Shown: positions 29,927 to 39,564 of the stretch, in pieces
Layout of the letters: the number at the start of each line of letters is the position of its first letter
Position numbering within the stretch: position 1 is the stretch's first letter
Position numbers and translations under genes: made by a program
The notes under the pieces: generated by a model
Database searches by the model: none
What the model was told of the DNA's origin: nothing
The model's input: only the letters and a program-made list of their open reading frames with translations
Assembly: GCA_039105265.1 (NCBI GenBank)
Contig: JAPFFF010000058.1
Location: forward strand, 186,001-250,000
Origin: Tritrichomonas musculus
Lineage: Eukaryota > Parabasalia > Tritrichomonadida > Tritrichomonadidae
DNA: 64,000 nt
Direction: 5' to 3'

Positions 29927-30708
29927 TTTTATTAAGACCATATTAAGGTTGAACAAAAGCAGTATATGATATCATATTGTAATATAATAAAATATATGAT
30001 GACATCAATTTATTTACTAAATATAATGGTAAAATTAACGTAAAATATAAAAATAAATTAATTTTTCTTTTTGAATGAAAATTTTACAATTTGATAAGTT
30101 TAGAAAAAAAAATGATGTTTTGTATAAATATCATAGCAAATATGAGGAAAATGCAATTTTAAATATAAGATATATTTTTTAGTTAATTTATTAAATTGAA
30201 TTAAATTTTTATGAAATATTTGAATCATAAGAAAATTGAGATCAATTCTATGAAATTATTATATACTTCAGAATATTGTGCATTTTTATAAGAAATAATT
30301 GTGAGATTGTAAGATATAAACAATTGAATAATTGTGAGAAAATAAAGATTTCTGAAAAGTAAAAATATGTAAAGTATTCAAAGTAAAAATCTATCCAAAA
30401 TAAAGTCCCCAGCGTCGGAATTTTTGATTTTTTAAAATAATTCTTTTCAAAATCAAAAAATATGTCCAATTTTTCAAATTTTAACTCAGGTTGAAAAGAT
30501 TAGCTGAGTGATTATTTATGAAATTATCTCTACTTTTAGCAAGATATAGAATAATTTAAATATATTATATAATGATATTATTTTTTTATGAATATTTAAT
30601 ATAAAAAATTAAAATTTATTATGATATTTTTCGCAAAATTTGTATTTTTGTTGTCACTTTTTGAATACTACAAAATTGAATGAATACCTTAATAGGGTCT
30701 TTTTATTA
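29927..30708 (+). mobile_element. 766 bp Mutator/hAT-like non-autonomous element, copy 1, with 8-bp TSD
   Basis: The element is 29935-30700. It begins AGACCATATTAAGGTT and ends with the inverse of AGACCCTATTAAGGTA, which are terminal inverted repeats of about 15 bp. TTTTATTA flanks it on both sides (29927-29934 and 30701-30708), a perfect 8-bp target duplication as made by hAT or Mutator-type transposases. A second copy lies inverted at 59311-60077. Both carry a short open frame of about 73 codons on the same element strand, but its conservation only mirrors nucleotide identity. Confidence 0.85.
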
Positions 30709-31115
30709 TTGAAAATTTGAAAGAAACTTTTCAATATGTAAATTCAATTCAAATTCCTTTTCAATTAGTTAACATTGTAATTTTAATATATAAATTATAC
30801 TATAAAAATCTAATATGATTAAAATATCAAATATTAATAAATAAACATATATGTAGGCATGCATAAATAATATTTTATTTATATGGCTAACATTGTGAAT
30901 AATGAGATAAAACATATTTAAAATAATCGAGATTACATTTAATCTTGATTATTTAATTATTATCTGTTGTAAATTCTATTCATTGAAAAGTACTTTTAGT
31001 ACATTTTTTCCTTATGCCAAAATTCGTTTATTCTTAAAGTAAATATGATATTTATTTAATATTAAAAAATCGTTCACAACTATCAATTATTTTCATTATT
31101 CAAAATTTTTATTAA
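30709..31115. other. Upstream region of the phosphatase gene
   Basis: AT-rich DNA between the transposon and the phosphatase. The only recognisable signal is the Inr-like TCATT at 31093-31097. Confidence 0.45.
31093..31097 (+). promoter_or_regulatory. Inr-like initiator TCATT
   Basis: TCATT lies about 20 nt before the phosphatase ATG at 31116, a typical trichomonad spacing. Confidence 0.4.
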
Positions 31116-32615
31116 ATGAATGAGCACGCCTCTTATATTTACGATGCCTACTCTTTTATACATTCCCTTCCAAACGAACAACTTCTGCAAGTTGGAAATT
31201 TAGAAGTTGAAGGAAGCCCTATTCCTTCATTTGACGAAGATTTGCTTATAAGTTTATGTGAAGATGTCACCAAGATTTTTGAAAAAGAAGAAAATACTTT
31301 GGAGATTGAAGGAGATATCATTGTTGTTGGTGATATTCATGGAAGCTTTCATGATTTACTCCGTATACTAAGATATACAGAGACCTGCAATTTCAAAGTC
31401 ATTTTTCTGGGCGATTATGTTGATAGAGGAAACTTTTCTTTGGAATGTATAACGTTATTGTTTGCAATGAAAATTTTGAAACCTAATGATTTTTACTTGC
31501 TAAGAGGAAATCATGAATTTAATAGTATGTGCTCCTGTTATGGATTTAAAAACGAAATACTCAATTATCACAACCCACAAAAGTCAAATCAGATGGAAAA
31601 TGAGAAAATAAAGTCAAAGAAAACAGATGAAATTAATTTTAATTTTGATGATGTTGAAAAAGATCAATCCAGACTAAATGATGATGTTTATTTCGCAAAC
31701 CATTCCAATATGAATTGTTATAAGTATACAGAAAACCTTTATAATGCTTTTATGAAAGCCTTTTCATTTTTACCAATTTGCGCCATAATTAATAATACAT
31801 CAATATGCATTCATGGTGGATTAACACCATTACTTGACAAAGTAGAAAACATACAAAAACAAATCCAAAGGCCAATTACCGATTTTGACCAAAGTTTACT
31901 TCTCAGTGATATAATTTGGGGTGATCCAACCAAAAAACAGTCACAAATTTACAGCGAAAATCAGCGCGGAAGAGGAAAACTTTTTAATGGACCAGCAGTT
32001 GTTAATTTCCTCAGGAACAACAACCTAAAAAGACTCATCCGTGGCCATGAATGCGTTAATAATGGAATTGAAATTTTATTCAACGAAAAATGCATAACCG
32101 TTTTTTCAGCATCATCATACAGTTGTAACATGGGCAACTCGAGCGGAATCTTGAAAATATATCAAAATGAAGACAAAATAGAACCGATTGTCTTTCCGCC
32201 CATTTATCGTCTCAAAAAGTGTGATTCAAATTATTATAAAGTACAATCATACATACAAAATAAAATGAAAAATATAAAGAGTAAGAAAAATTTCTTACTG
32301 TCTTTTGCTCACATAAATGGCTCCCATTCTGAACATATCGTAATCTCTCAGTTCCACACATCACGCGCTTCCGCCAGAAATCATCATCAAAATGAGGTCG
32401 GCCTCAACAGCGAAAATTCTCAGGAAAAAGAAAGCTTTGATAAGATTCCGAATGGAGGATTTAGTGGCAGAAGGAAATCGACCTTCCACAGCTTGTTGCC
32501 ACCAATGAAATCTCCTTCACATAGAAAAAGTTTGAATTCGCCGTACATTTGTACACCAAAGATATCGTCGCAAAATAGCGACATCACTTTAAATAGATGT
32601 GAATACTATGAATAA
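31116..32615 (+). CDS. PPP-family Ser/Thr phosphatase (PP1/PP2A class) with insert
   Basis: This is a metal-dependent protein Ser/Thr phosphatase. The PPP signatures are all present: GDIHG (72-76), GDYVDRG (99-105), GNHE (131-134), IHGG (232-235), SDIIWGDP and RGHE (about 319). The catalytic core is interrupted after GNHE by a charged, low-complexity insert at about residues 148-200 (Lys, Asn and Asp rich), where PP1 and PP2A have a short loop. The C-terminal 110 residues are a Ser/His/Asn-rich extension with no known domain. At 499 aa it is much longer than PP1 (about 330). The insert and tail may hold regulatory or docking sites. Confidence 0.93.
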   Translation: MNEHASYIYDAYSFIHSLPNEQLLQVGNLEVEGSPIPSFDEDLLISLCEDVTKIFEKEENTLEIEGDIIVVGDIHGSFHDLLRILRYTETCNFKVIFLGDYVDRGNFSLECITLLFAMKILKPNDFYLLRGNHEFNSMCSCYGFKNEILNYHNPQKSNQMENEKIKSKKTDEINFNFDDVEKDQSRLNDDVYFANHSNMNCYKYTENLYNAFMKAFSFLPICAIINNTSICIHGGLTPLLDKVENIQKQIQRPITDFDQSLLLSDIIWGDPTKKQSQIYSENQRGRGKLFNGPAVVNFLRNNNLKRLIRGHECVNNGIEILFNEKCITVFSASSYSCNMGNSSGILKIYQNEDKIEPIVFPPIYRLKKCDSNYYKVQSYIQNKMKNIKSKKNFLLSFAHINGSHSEHIVISQFHTSRASARNHHQNEVGLNSENSQEKESFDKIPNGGFSGRRKSTFHSLLPPMKSPSHRKSLNSPYICTPKISSQNSDITLNRCEYYE

Positions 32616-33336
32616 ATATTTAAAGCGTAATTTGTACTTTTTTAGTTCACATGTCATACGTCTTTAGATTTCAAGATTTGTTTCAGCTTTAATCAATTCT
32701 TTTTTTGTTTAAATGAGTCTACTCAGCTTTTTTTTAATTATAGATAAATGAATCTTGAAAATATAATGAACTCATTACCATAATAAAAAAAAAAGAAATA
32801 TTATCAGGATCAGTAAATAATTATAACAGAATTATTTAAAAAGTTAAAATAAAATATGTTTAATAATTGCAATATCGTTGTTTGGAAATGAAATGCTTTA
32901 TTTTTTTTGCTTCAAATTATTAATCATTCCAATATCTTTGATTTCTGAACAATTGATTCTTAAAATAAATAGGAAATTTCCTATTTGGCTTCTGTTTCAG
33001 CATTTTGCACTTTACTTTATGAAGAAATAAGAGACTTATCAAAAAAATATGGATCACATACAAAAAAATTTTTCATTTTATAATCTATTCCATTTGAATC
33101 AGAAGCATGAAATGAAAAACATATTCCAATGAATGAAAATATTTTTGTTAACAGTAAAAAACTTGCAATATCTGTAGAATGAGAGATTGTGTCTCAACTT
33201 TTTGAGAGAATAATCTCAAAATATTTTGAGATTATTCATGTAATTAAAAAATTGATGCATCTTTTTATATTTTTACATATTTTTTACCGAGACCAGGGAT
33301 GATGGACGGACACGCGCAAATTGCCAGTAAAAAATA
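32616..33336. other. Intergenic, with 30-bp perfect palindrome
   Basis: AT-rich spacer containing the palindrome at 33208-33237. No gene is seen. Confidence 0.5.
33208..33237. repeat. 30-bp perfect palindrome
   Basis: GAATAATCTCAAAAT is followed directly by its own reverse complement, giving a loopless 30-bp palindrome. Confidence 0.85.
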
Positions 33337-33473
33337 GGTAGACTTTTTTTTGAACAATTTGGTGGACCTTTTACAACTTTCAAATTTGAATTTTATTTTG
33401 AAAAAATTATATATGCTTTCTGAAAATTGAATATTGTAAAAGGTCCACCAAATTGCTCAAAAAAAAGTCTACC
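33337..33473. mobile_element. 137 bp foldback element, 40-bp arms
   Basis: Arms at 33337-33376 and 33434-33473 begin GGTAGAC and contain CAATTTGGTGGACC. They match inverted at 39 of 40 positions around a 57-nt AT-rich loop. It looks like a miniature inverted-repeat element. AAAAAT occurs on both outer sides, but a clean target duplication cannot be claimed. Confidence 0.7.
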
Positions 33474-33590
33474 AAAAATGACGGGCCATGGGCTGTGCCC
33501 GTGCCCGTGTTTGCCCGTACTTAAAAAAAGTGACATTGCCCGTCTTTGCCCGTGAATTTTGCTCGGGCAATTGCTCGAGATTAAAAGTGA
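33474..33590. repeat. GCCCGT-rich segment
   Basis: The hexamer GCCCGT recurs five times within about 60 bp, along with GGGCCATGGGC and CTCGGGCAATTGCTCGAG. This is a sharp GC-rich island in AT-rich DNA. The foldback element may have inserted into a larger copy of it, since GC-rich sequence also flanks on the left (33,290-33,325). Its origin is unknown. Confidence 0.5.
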
Positions 33591-33898
33591 CAATGAAATG
33601 TTATTTGAAAATGAGATAATTCTATCGTTTATTTTTGATTGATATTTTATTAAAAAAGCTTGTCCACTTTTTGAATGGAAAATACTGATCAAGCTTTTTC
33701 AAAGAAGAAAAGTGCCAAAAAATTCAGAGATGGTATATCAGCTTTTTCAATCATTAACCGTTTTTATTTTTGAATAGAACGGTAACTATTTTCAATGACT
33801 TTGGCGCCATTTTAAATATGAAGGCCGTAAAGAAGCATTTCTATGATCTTACTATAGTTATATTCAAGTTATCTTTACAGCTTCATTTTACAGGAATG

Positions 33899-33939
<41 letters not shown>
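33899..33939. repeat. 41-nt A homopolymer
   Basis: A tract immediately left of the 578 bp foldback element, possibly its insertion target. Confidence 0.9.
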
Positions 33940-33942
<3 letters not shown>

Positions 33943-34517
33943 AGATATTTTATGCCCCCAATCTCTTTTGACCCCAACGGTTAAGGTCAATATTGACCCT
34001 GTATCGTACTTCAGAAAAAATCGGCCAGAACTTTTTTGCACTTTTGCGAAAAAAACCATGAGTAGCTACTCACGCTTTTTTTACGATAATTTCTAAAAAA
34101 TTTTTTTTATTAAAAAGCAGCTCTAGATGAAATTTCTTCCATCCCGAGTAAGTTATTCGTAATTAGCATCTCATTGTAGTAATTATTAAACCATTTTTTT
34201 CTTTTTTTGGTAAAAAAAATATTAATCAATAATATTATAGATATCTCTTTATAAAAAAATATATAAGATTTTCTTCACATATTCGGGCCTATGATGTTAT
34301 AAATAACAATAAATGTTTACTAATCTTTTCAAAAATATATAATTAGCATTATTTGTAAAAAATAAAAATTTAACGAAAAAAGCGTGAGTAGCTACTCATG
34401 GTTTTTTTCGCAAAAGTGCAAAAAAGTTCTGGCCGATTTTTTCTGAAGTACGATACAGGGTCAATATTGACCTTAACCGTTGGGGTCAAAAGAGATTGGG
34501 GGCAAAAAATATCTCCC
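33940..34517. mobile_element. 578 bp foldback transposon, 142-bp inverted arms
   Basis: The arms at 33940-34081 and 34376-34517 are inverted copies with one difference by eye, starting GGGAGATATTTT. Within each arm lie smaller palindromes (GAGTAGCTACTC and TCAATATTGA). The element sits inside A tracts (41 A to the left, 9 A to the right), so an 8-9 bp all-A target duplication is possible but cannot be proved. Long inverted arms with a short non-coding centre fit a non-autonomous Mutator-like element. The near identity of the arms points to recent insertion or arm homogenisation. Confidence 0.85.
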
Positions 34518-35269
34518 AAAAAAAAATATTTGTAACTTACCTTTTAGCAAAAAAAAAGTAACCATATTCTTGTCAGTTATATCAATAAACATTTTGATAA
34601 CATATTTGTTCTTATATACATTCAAAAAAATGAATTCAATTGTTGCTTTTTTTTTGTCTATATTTTTAATTTTTTTTTATTTTTATTCTATTTTGCACAA
34701 ACAATTATTTAGAAAATCAAAATAATAATTGAATTAAAATTTGGTTGTTTGTTCTATCAAATATTTGTCCTTTCCTTTAAGGAAATAAGGTCAAATAAAT
34801 ATATTATAAATTCACCTATTTTAATCGCTTAAAGGTATAAGTTCCATATTTGCTTGGAATTCAATCTCTGAAACATTCTATTATAATTGAAAATGGAGCT
34901 TTTTCCCTATGAGGTTGTTTTTGACAATTCAAAGTTTCATCTCATCACATAACATTTCATTTCGTTATTAAAAAATTATAGCAAAGAGAAACAATTGAGA
35001 TTAATTGACGCATTTTTTTGTAATCAAATAAGATGATATTAATCATTATTTTGATATTAAAATTAATAAATCAAATTATCAATATCAATTTTAATGTTTT
35101 TATTTGATTTTTTTTGAGAGAAGTGTCACAAATATTTATGACATTCAATAGTCGAAAATATGACATTGTGATATCGACTATTGAATATTATGAATTGAAA
35201 ATAATTTTTTTTTTTTTTTTTTTAAAAAAAAACTCAAATATATATATATATACATAGAATATTATATGC
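34518..35269. other. Intergenic, with small hairpin
   Basis: AT-rich. TTCAATAGTCGA and its perfect inverse TCGACTATTGAA form a 12-bp stem at about 35,144-35,185, followed by a T/A homopolymer before the kinase 3' end. Confidence 0.5.
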
Positions 35270-37819
35270 TTATTGAATCAGACAATCTTCATTAGATTCA
35301 TCTTTTGCCATTAAAGTATATTTCATTGCTTCTTTTTCATCTTTTTCCACGCCCAAGCCTTTTTTGAGCATATTAGCATACAGAGTCATTGCCTGCTTTT
35401 CACCAGCGTCAGCTGCCATTTTTGCGTATTTTGCACTTTTCTTTAAATTCTTAGGAATCACAATTCCTGTAAACAAAAAGTTTGCATACAAGTACAAGCA
35501 GTTTGCATCCTCTGCATTTGCACCAATTTGGAGTGCTCTTTCAAACTCATCCAAATAATCATTCAAATTAGGATCTTCCATAAGCAAGAAAACATAAACA
35601 CAAATAGCGTCAACGTAACCTTTATCCACGCAATATTTCAAGTATTTTTTAGCTTTTTCACGATCAGGTTGAATATTAATTTCAGGTATTCCTTCTTTAT
35701 AATTCATTCCAAGAATTAAAGCGCCTCGATTATAACCTTCTTGAATTCCTCTTTCCAAATATTTAATTCCCAATTGAATATCCTTTTCAACACCTCTTCC
35801 ATTATTATAACAAATGCCCAAATTGAAGAAAGCCAAAGGATCTTTCAATTCGATCATTTTTTTAAAATGAAGAAATTGTTCTTTTTGGTCATGAATGAGT
35901 AATACAACAAATTTCCTAAATCCGTACAAATTATTATTTTCTTTAGATAAATTAATTAATTTTTCTCCATCTTCTTCATTCTTAATTAATCCACCAATTC
36001 CACTGTAAAGAGCAGCACCGAGTAATGCACAACCTGTCATGCTTCCCATATCGTAAGACTTCTTGTAATATTTGATCGCTTCTTCTGGATCAGGCTTTGT
36101 TAACGCTATTCCTGTTTCAATTAATTCTCCATATAAAGCTATACCTTCTGGATCTTCCAAATCAGCTGCTTTCTTGTAATAATTGAAGCTTTCAATCATG
36201 TCACAATGAATTTCGCCAAATTTGCTTTTTTTCTCTTTTTGCGAAAGTTCCGCATATCGAAGAATGGATTCAATATGACCTGAATCTGCTGCTTCTTTTA
36301 AATAACGTTTGGCTAGGACATAGTTTATATCTTCATTTGATTCATCAATGTCAAATGACTCATGCGATAAAATGATTTTTGAAAGTTGAATTTTTGAATT
36401 CAAATTGTTGTGCTCTTCTGCTGCTTCACTCAATATTTCTATCGCTTTATTTTCATTCTTTGGAACTTTTTCGCCTTGATAAAGTAAAATTCCATATTTT
36501 TCCATGGCTTCAACATTTTTTAGTGATATGCAATATTCATAATATTTTGAACCTGTTTCCGTTTCTTTCGGAAATTCATTAATCCCTTCAATGAAGTTTT
36601 CTGCTACTGTAAGAATTGATCTTTCATCTCCGTTTTCTGCATCAAGAACAAGTTTTTGATTAATTTCATCTAATGAATTAAATGTTGAATTACTTACAAA
36701 TTTTAATTTATTCGTTGTTTTGGGTTCCGATTCAGTAATTTTTTCTTCTTCTTGAATTTTATCAACTTCAACGATTTTTTTTAATTCTTTTTTAATTTTC
36801 TTGTTTGTATTAATTGATACTTTTTGATAGGTCTTGCTTTTGTTATTAACAATGTCTGATAAATGGATGATTTTTTTGTTTGAATCAAAAGATATTTTCG
36901 ACTTTTCTATGAATTCAATATATGATAAATAATCTTCTCTCACAACTCCTTCAAAAATAAAACTTGGATCATTTTTTAATTGTTCAATTATTTGGTCGAA
37001 TGTAGGGCGGTCTTTTGGCAATTGTGACCAACAAGATGTAATAAGATTTTTAAATGATTCAGGAATTTTCTTTTTAAATTCAGGCCTTTTCCCTTTTCTA
37101 CCTACATCAGCTAATAATTGAAGCATATTGTAGCCTTGAAATGGCTGTTCACCAGTAAGAATTTCATACATAATTAATGAATATGCATAAACATCACCTG
37201 CAAAAGAATATTCTTGAGAAATCCATATTTCTGGTGATATATAAAGCGGTGTTCCTTTTAACTCTCCTTTTGTTGTTTTTAATGATGAAATACTAAGAGA
37301 TTCATTATTTATTTTTGATAAGCCAAAATCTGCAATTTTCGGACACAAATAATCATCTAAAAATATGTTGTCTGGCTTTAAATCTCGATGAATGATGCTA
37401 TTTTCATGCAAATAAGCCATACCATTTGCAATTCCATATATTATAATAAGTTTTTTGGTGTTATCTAAACCTGAAACAGTCTTATTCTTTCTTTCTAAGT
37501 CAAGAATATCTTTTAGGGTGCCGTTCGGAGAAAATTCTGTGATTATCACTGGTTTTGATTTTTTATTAAAACTAATTGGACTGTATCCAATAAATTGTAG
37601 TATTGATGGATGCCTTATTTTGGAAATAATGTTCACTTCTCTTGAAATATTTAGCATTTCTTTTGGATTTTCTTTTTCAACTTTTTTTTTAGCAATTTTT
37701 GCTGCATAAATTTGCTTTGTTTTTTTGTCTTGAACTATATAAACCTTCCCAAAACTTCCTTCTCCAATTTGCTTTTTTACTTCATATCTTTTAAGGTTTA
37801 AAAAGTTGTTTTCAGTCAT
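35270..37819 (-). CDS. TKL-like protein kinase with Sel1 repeats
   Basis: This is a Ser/Thr (tyrosine-kinase-like group) kinase fused to a Sel1-type solenoid, 849 aa. The kinase domain occupies about 11-285: GEGSFG (19-24), catalytic Lys41 in YAAKI, HRDLKPDN (144-151), DFG (164-166), a GTPLYISPE activation-loop end and a PKDRPTF-type closing motif. All catalytic residues are present. A charged linker (about 290-385) leads to roughly ten Sel1 repeats (about 390-845), recognisable by AA..G...A...Y...L..G.gv..d...A. This kinase-Sel1 architecture is abundant in Trichomonas. The solenoid probably binds protein partners or substrates. No clear Inr is seen before the ATG. Confidence 0.95.
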   Translation of the reverse strand: MTENNFLNLKRYEVKKQIGEGSFGKVYIVQDKKTKQIYAAKIAKKKVEKENPKEMLNISREVNIISKIRHPSILQFIGYSPISFNKKSKPVIITEFSPNGTLKDILDLERKNKTVSGLDNTKKLIIIYGIANGMAYLHENSIIHRDLKPDNIFLDDYLCPKIADFGLSKINNESLSISSLKTTKGELKGTPLYISPEIWISQEYSFAGDVYAYSLIMYEILTGEQPFQGYNMLQLLADVGRKGKRPEFKKKIPESFKNLITSCWSQLPKDRPTFDQIIEQLKNDPSFIFEGVVREDYLSYIEFIEKSKISFDSNKKIIHLSDIVNNKSKTYQKVSINTNKKIKKELKKIVEVDKIQEEEKITESEPKTTNKLKFVSNSTFNSLDEINQKLVLDAENGDERSILTVAENFIEGINEFPKETETGSKYYEYCISLKNVEAMEKYGILLYQGEKVPKNENKAIEILSEAAEEHNNLNSKIQLSKIILSHESFDIDESNEDINYVLAKRYLKEAADSGHIESILRYAELSQKEKKSKFGEIHCDMIESFNYYKKAADLEDPEGIALYGELIETGIALTKPDPEEAIKYYKKSYDMGSMTGCALLGAALYSGIGGLIKNEEDGEKLINLSKENNNLYGFRKFVVLLIHDQKEQFLHFKKMIELKDPLAFFNLGICYNNGRGVEKDIQLGIKYLERGIQEGYNRGALILGMNYKEGIPEINIQPDREKAKKYLKYCVDKGYVDAICVYVFLLMEDPNLNDYLDEFERALQIGANAEDANCLYLYANFLFTGIVIPKNLKKSAKYAKMAADAGEKQAMTLYANMLKKGLGVEKDEKEAMKYTLMAKDESNEDCLIQ

Positions 37820-38827
37820 ATTAAAAATAAATTCAATTGATTTTTTTTTTCGTTTTTTATGAAACCTTCACAAATTTTGTTAATCTATCAAAATTTCCAT
37901 TTTTTAAAGAACTCCCATTAGTCATATTTTTAAATAAAAAAAAGCATGAAAATTTTACAAATTAATTTGAAATTATCAATTGAAAAATTCAATGTTTACA
38001 ACTACGTTTTTGAGGCAACAAATTCAAAATTGTCTTATTTTTTTTTATTTTCACTTTGAAAAATCTTGTTAACAAGAACCAATTGTTTTGAAAAAACAAG
38101 AAACCACAATTTTGAAATACAATACAAATGAAAAATATGATAAATAATCCAACTGTATTTTTCAATATTAATCATATCTTATAAGAAATAAATTTAATTT
38201 TTGCTATAAATTAGCTCAATTATTATCTAAATTCTGTTCTGTGACAATTATGCTACTTATTTCCTGCTATATATGCTCATTCAACATATCATTTTCAAAA
38301 AAAAATATAATCTAAGATTATGAATTGGAAGCTATACAAAAATTATTCTTTCAAATTCTTCTATTTTTATCTGATACATTTGCAAACATTTCAGATTTTA
38401 TTGGAACATAACCAATTTAATGATCAATTATAATATATATGATCAGCAAGATACTGTTGAGTCTTATCTATTTTAGTTAATCCATTCCAAGAAAAAATAC
38501 AAAATTTTTTAATTGACAGTTCATCTCTTTTATTGATTAACTATAATATCTTTTTTTTTTTTTTGAATAAAATTTGTCCAAAAAATGGAAAGTGATGTGA
38601 AATAAATCAAATTTGACACCAGCATTTTCTAATCGTATTTCAAAATCTGAATTGATTTCTAGCATTGTTGATTATTTTTGTCGTCCACTTTTTATAAAAT
38701 TGACCTATCACATGGTGAAATCAAATATTTCATTTCACTTACCAATTATTGGACAAACTTTATAAAAAGGATTTGCTCAAACAATCTAAAAGAAGATCCA
38801 TATTATTGGCATGCTTTTATTTTATTT

Positions 38828-38865
<38 letters not shown>

Positions 38866-39292
38866 GAGTTTCTCTTCACAGTGCTTCATATAAAATGAAA
38901 GACCAAAAATGTTGCCATTTAATGATATTCAAGTTAAGAAGTAAACAAAAATGATGTTTTTCAAGAAGCATTCACACAGACATATGCTTTATTACACACA
39001 CACAAACAAATCAAATACATTTAATTTCAGTTCGACTAAACGGTTATATATTCAATCTTTCACTTTTCCAATGTTTCATATTTTATATTCAAACACAATA
39101 TTTTTAAGTGATTGCAGTTTCATTACAACAATTGATTCAATCAACAATAGAGCAAAATTTGATTACAAAAGCAAAATAATTGTTGGAAATCTCAGAAAAC
39201 AAAACACAATGATTGTAAACAATGGAATAATAAACTCTGTTTTTTAAGCTTCGCGTCTCTCAATTTTCAATGGTTATTTAAAAAGCAGATCA
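37820..39292. other. Gene-poor region, with T tract
   Basis: About 1.5 kb of AT-rich DNA. It includes a T run at about 38,830-38,864 and a possible 98-codon frame (38951-39247) with a CACACA-rich start, for which I find no family and weak coding character. The 9-bp duplication of the large MULE begins at its right edge. Confidence 0.45.
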
Positions 39293-39301
39293 TAATTATT
39301 T
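39293..39301. repeat. Left 9-bp target site duplication of the large MULE
   Basis: AATTATTTT, repeated exactly at 56477-56485 just outside the right terminus. Confidence 0.85.
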
Positions 39302-39355
39302 TGGCCAATCGCTTAAGCATACACCACTTTTTGAATTGCTCACAATTCATTGAAA

Positions 39356-39452
39356 TAAAGTCTTTAAACTTTTTCAAATAATGTCTTTAAACTTTTTGAT
39401 AGCATTTGAAAGAAGGTCTATAAACTTTTTGTAAAAAGGTCTTTAAACTTTT
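39356..39452 (+). repeat. Four subterminal repeats, TCTTTAAACTTTTT type
   Basis: GTCT(T/A)TAAACTTTTT occurs four times with irregular spacing just inside the left terminus. One AAACTTTTTC occurs in inverted orientation just inside the right terminus (about 56,427-56,436). Such subterminal repeats are common transposase-binding sites, but that function is inferred here. Confidence 0.7.
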
Positions 39453-39564
39453 TTTTCCAAAAATTAATTTATAAATTTTTCAACTTTTTGTGTGAGGTTA
39501 AAAAAACAATAGGCAAGGCCATAACCGTAAAATTTGCTCTATTTTATTTAAAATTAAAATTCAC

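Noticed and set aside
30248-30469. 73-codon frame shared by 30248-30469 and 59543-59764
   Set aside because: Conserved only because the two transposon copies are nearly identical; the peptide is AT-driven (Phe, Ile, Tyr) with no domain.
38951-39247. 98-codon frame with ATG and CACACA-rich beginning
   Set aside because: No family resemblance, no clear promoter and composition like surrounding intergenic DNA; left unannotated.
39302-39335. Shared ancestry of the 17 kb MULE termini with those of the 766 bp elements
   Set aside because: The terminal sequences (GGCCAATCGC against AGACC.TATTAAGGT) do not match and the duplications are 9 and 8 bp.
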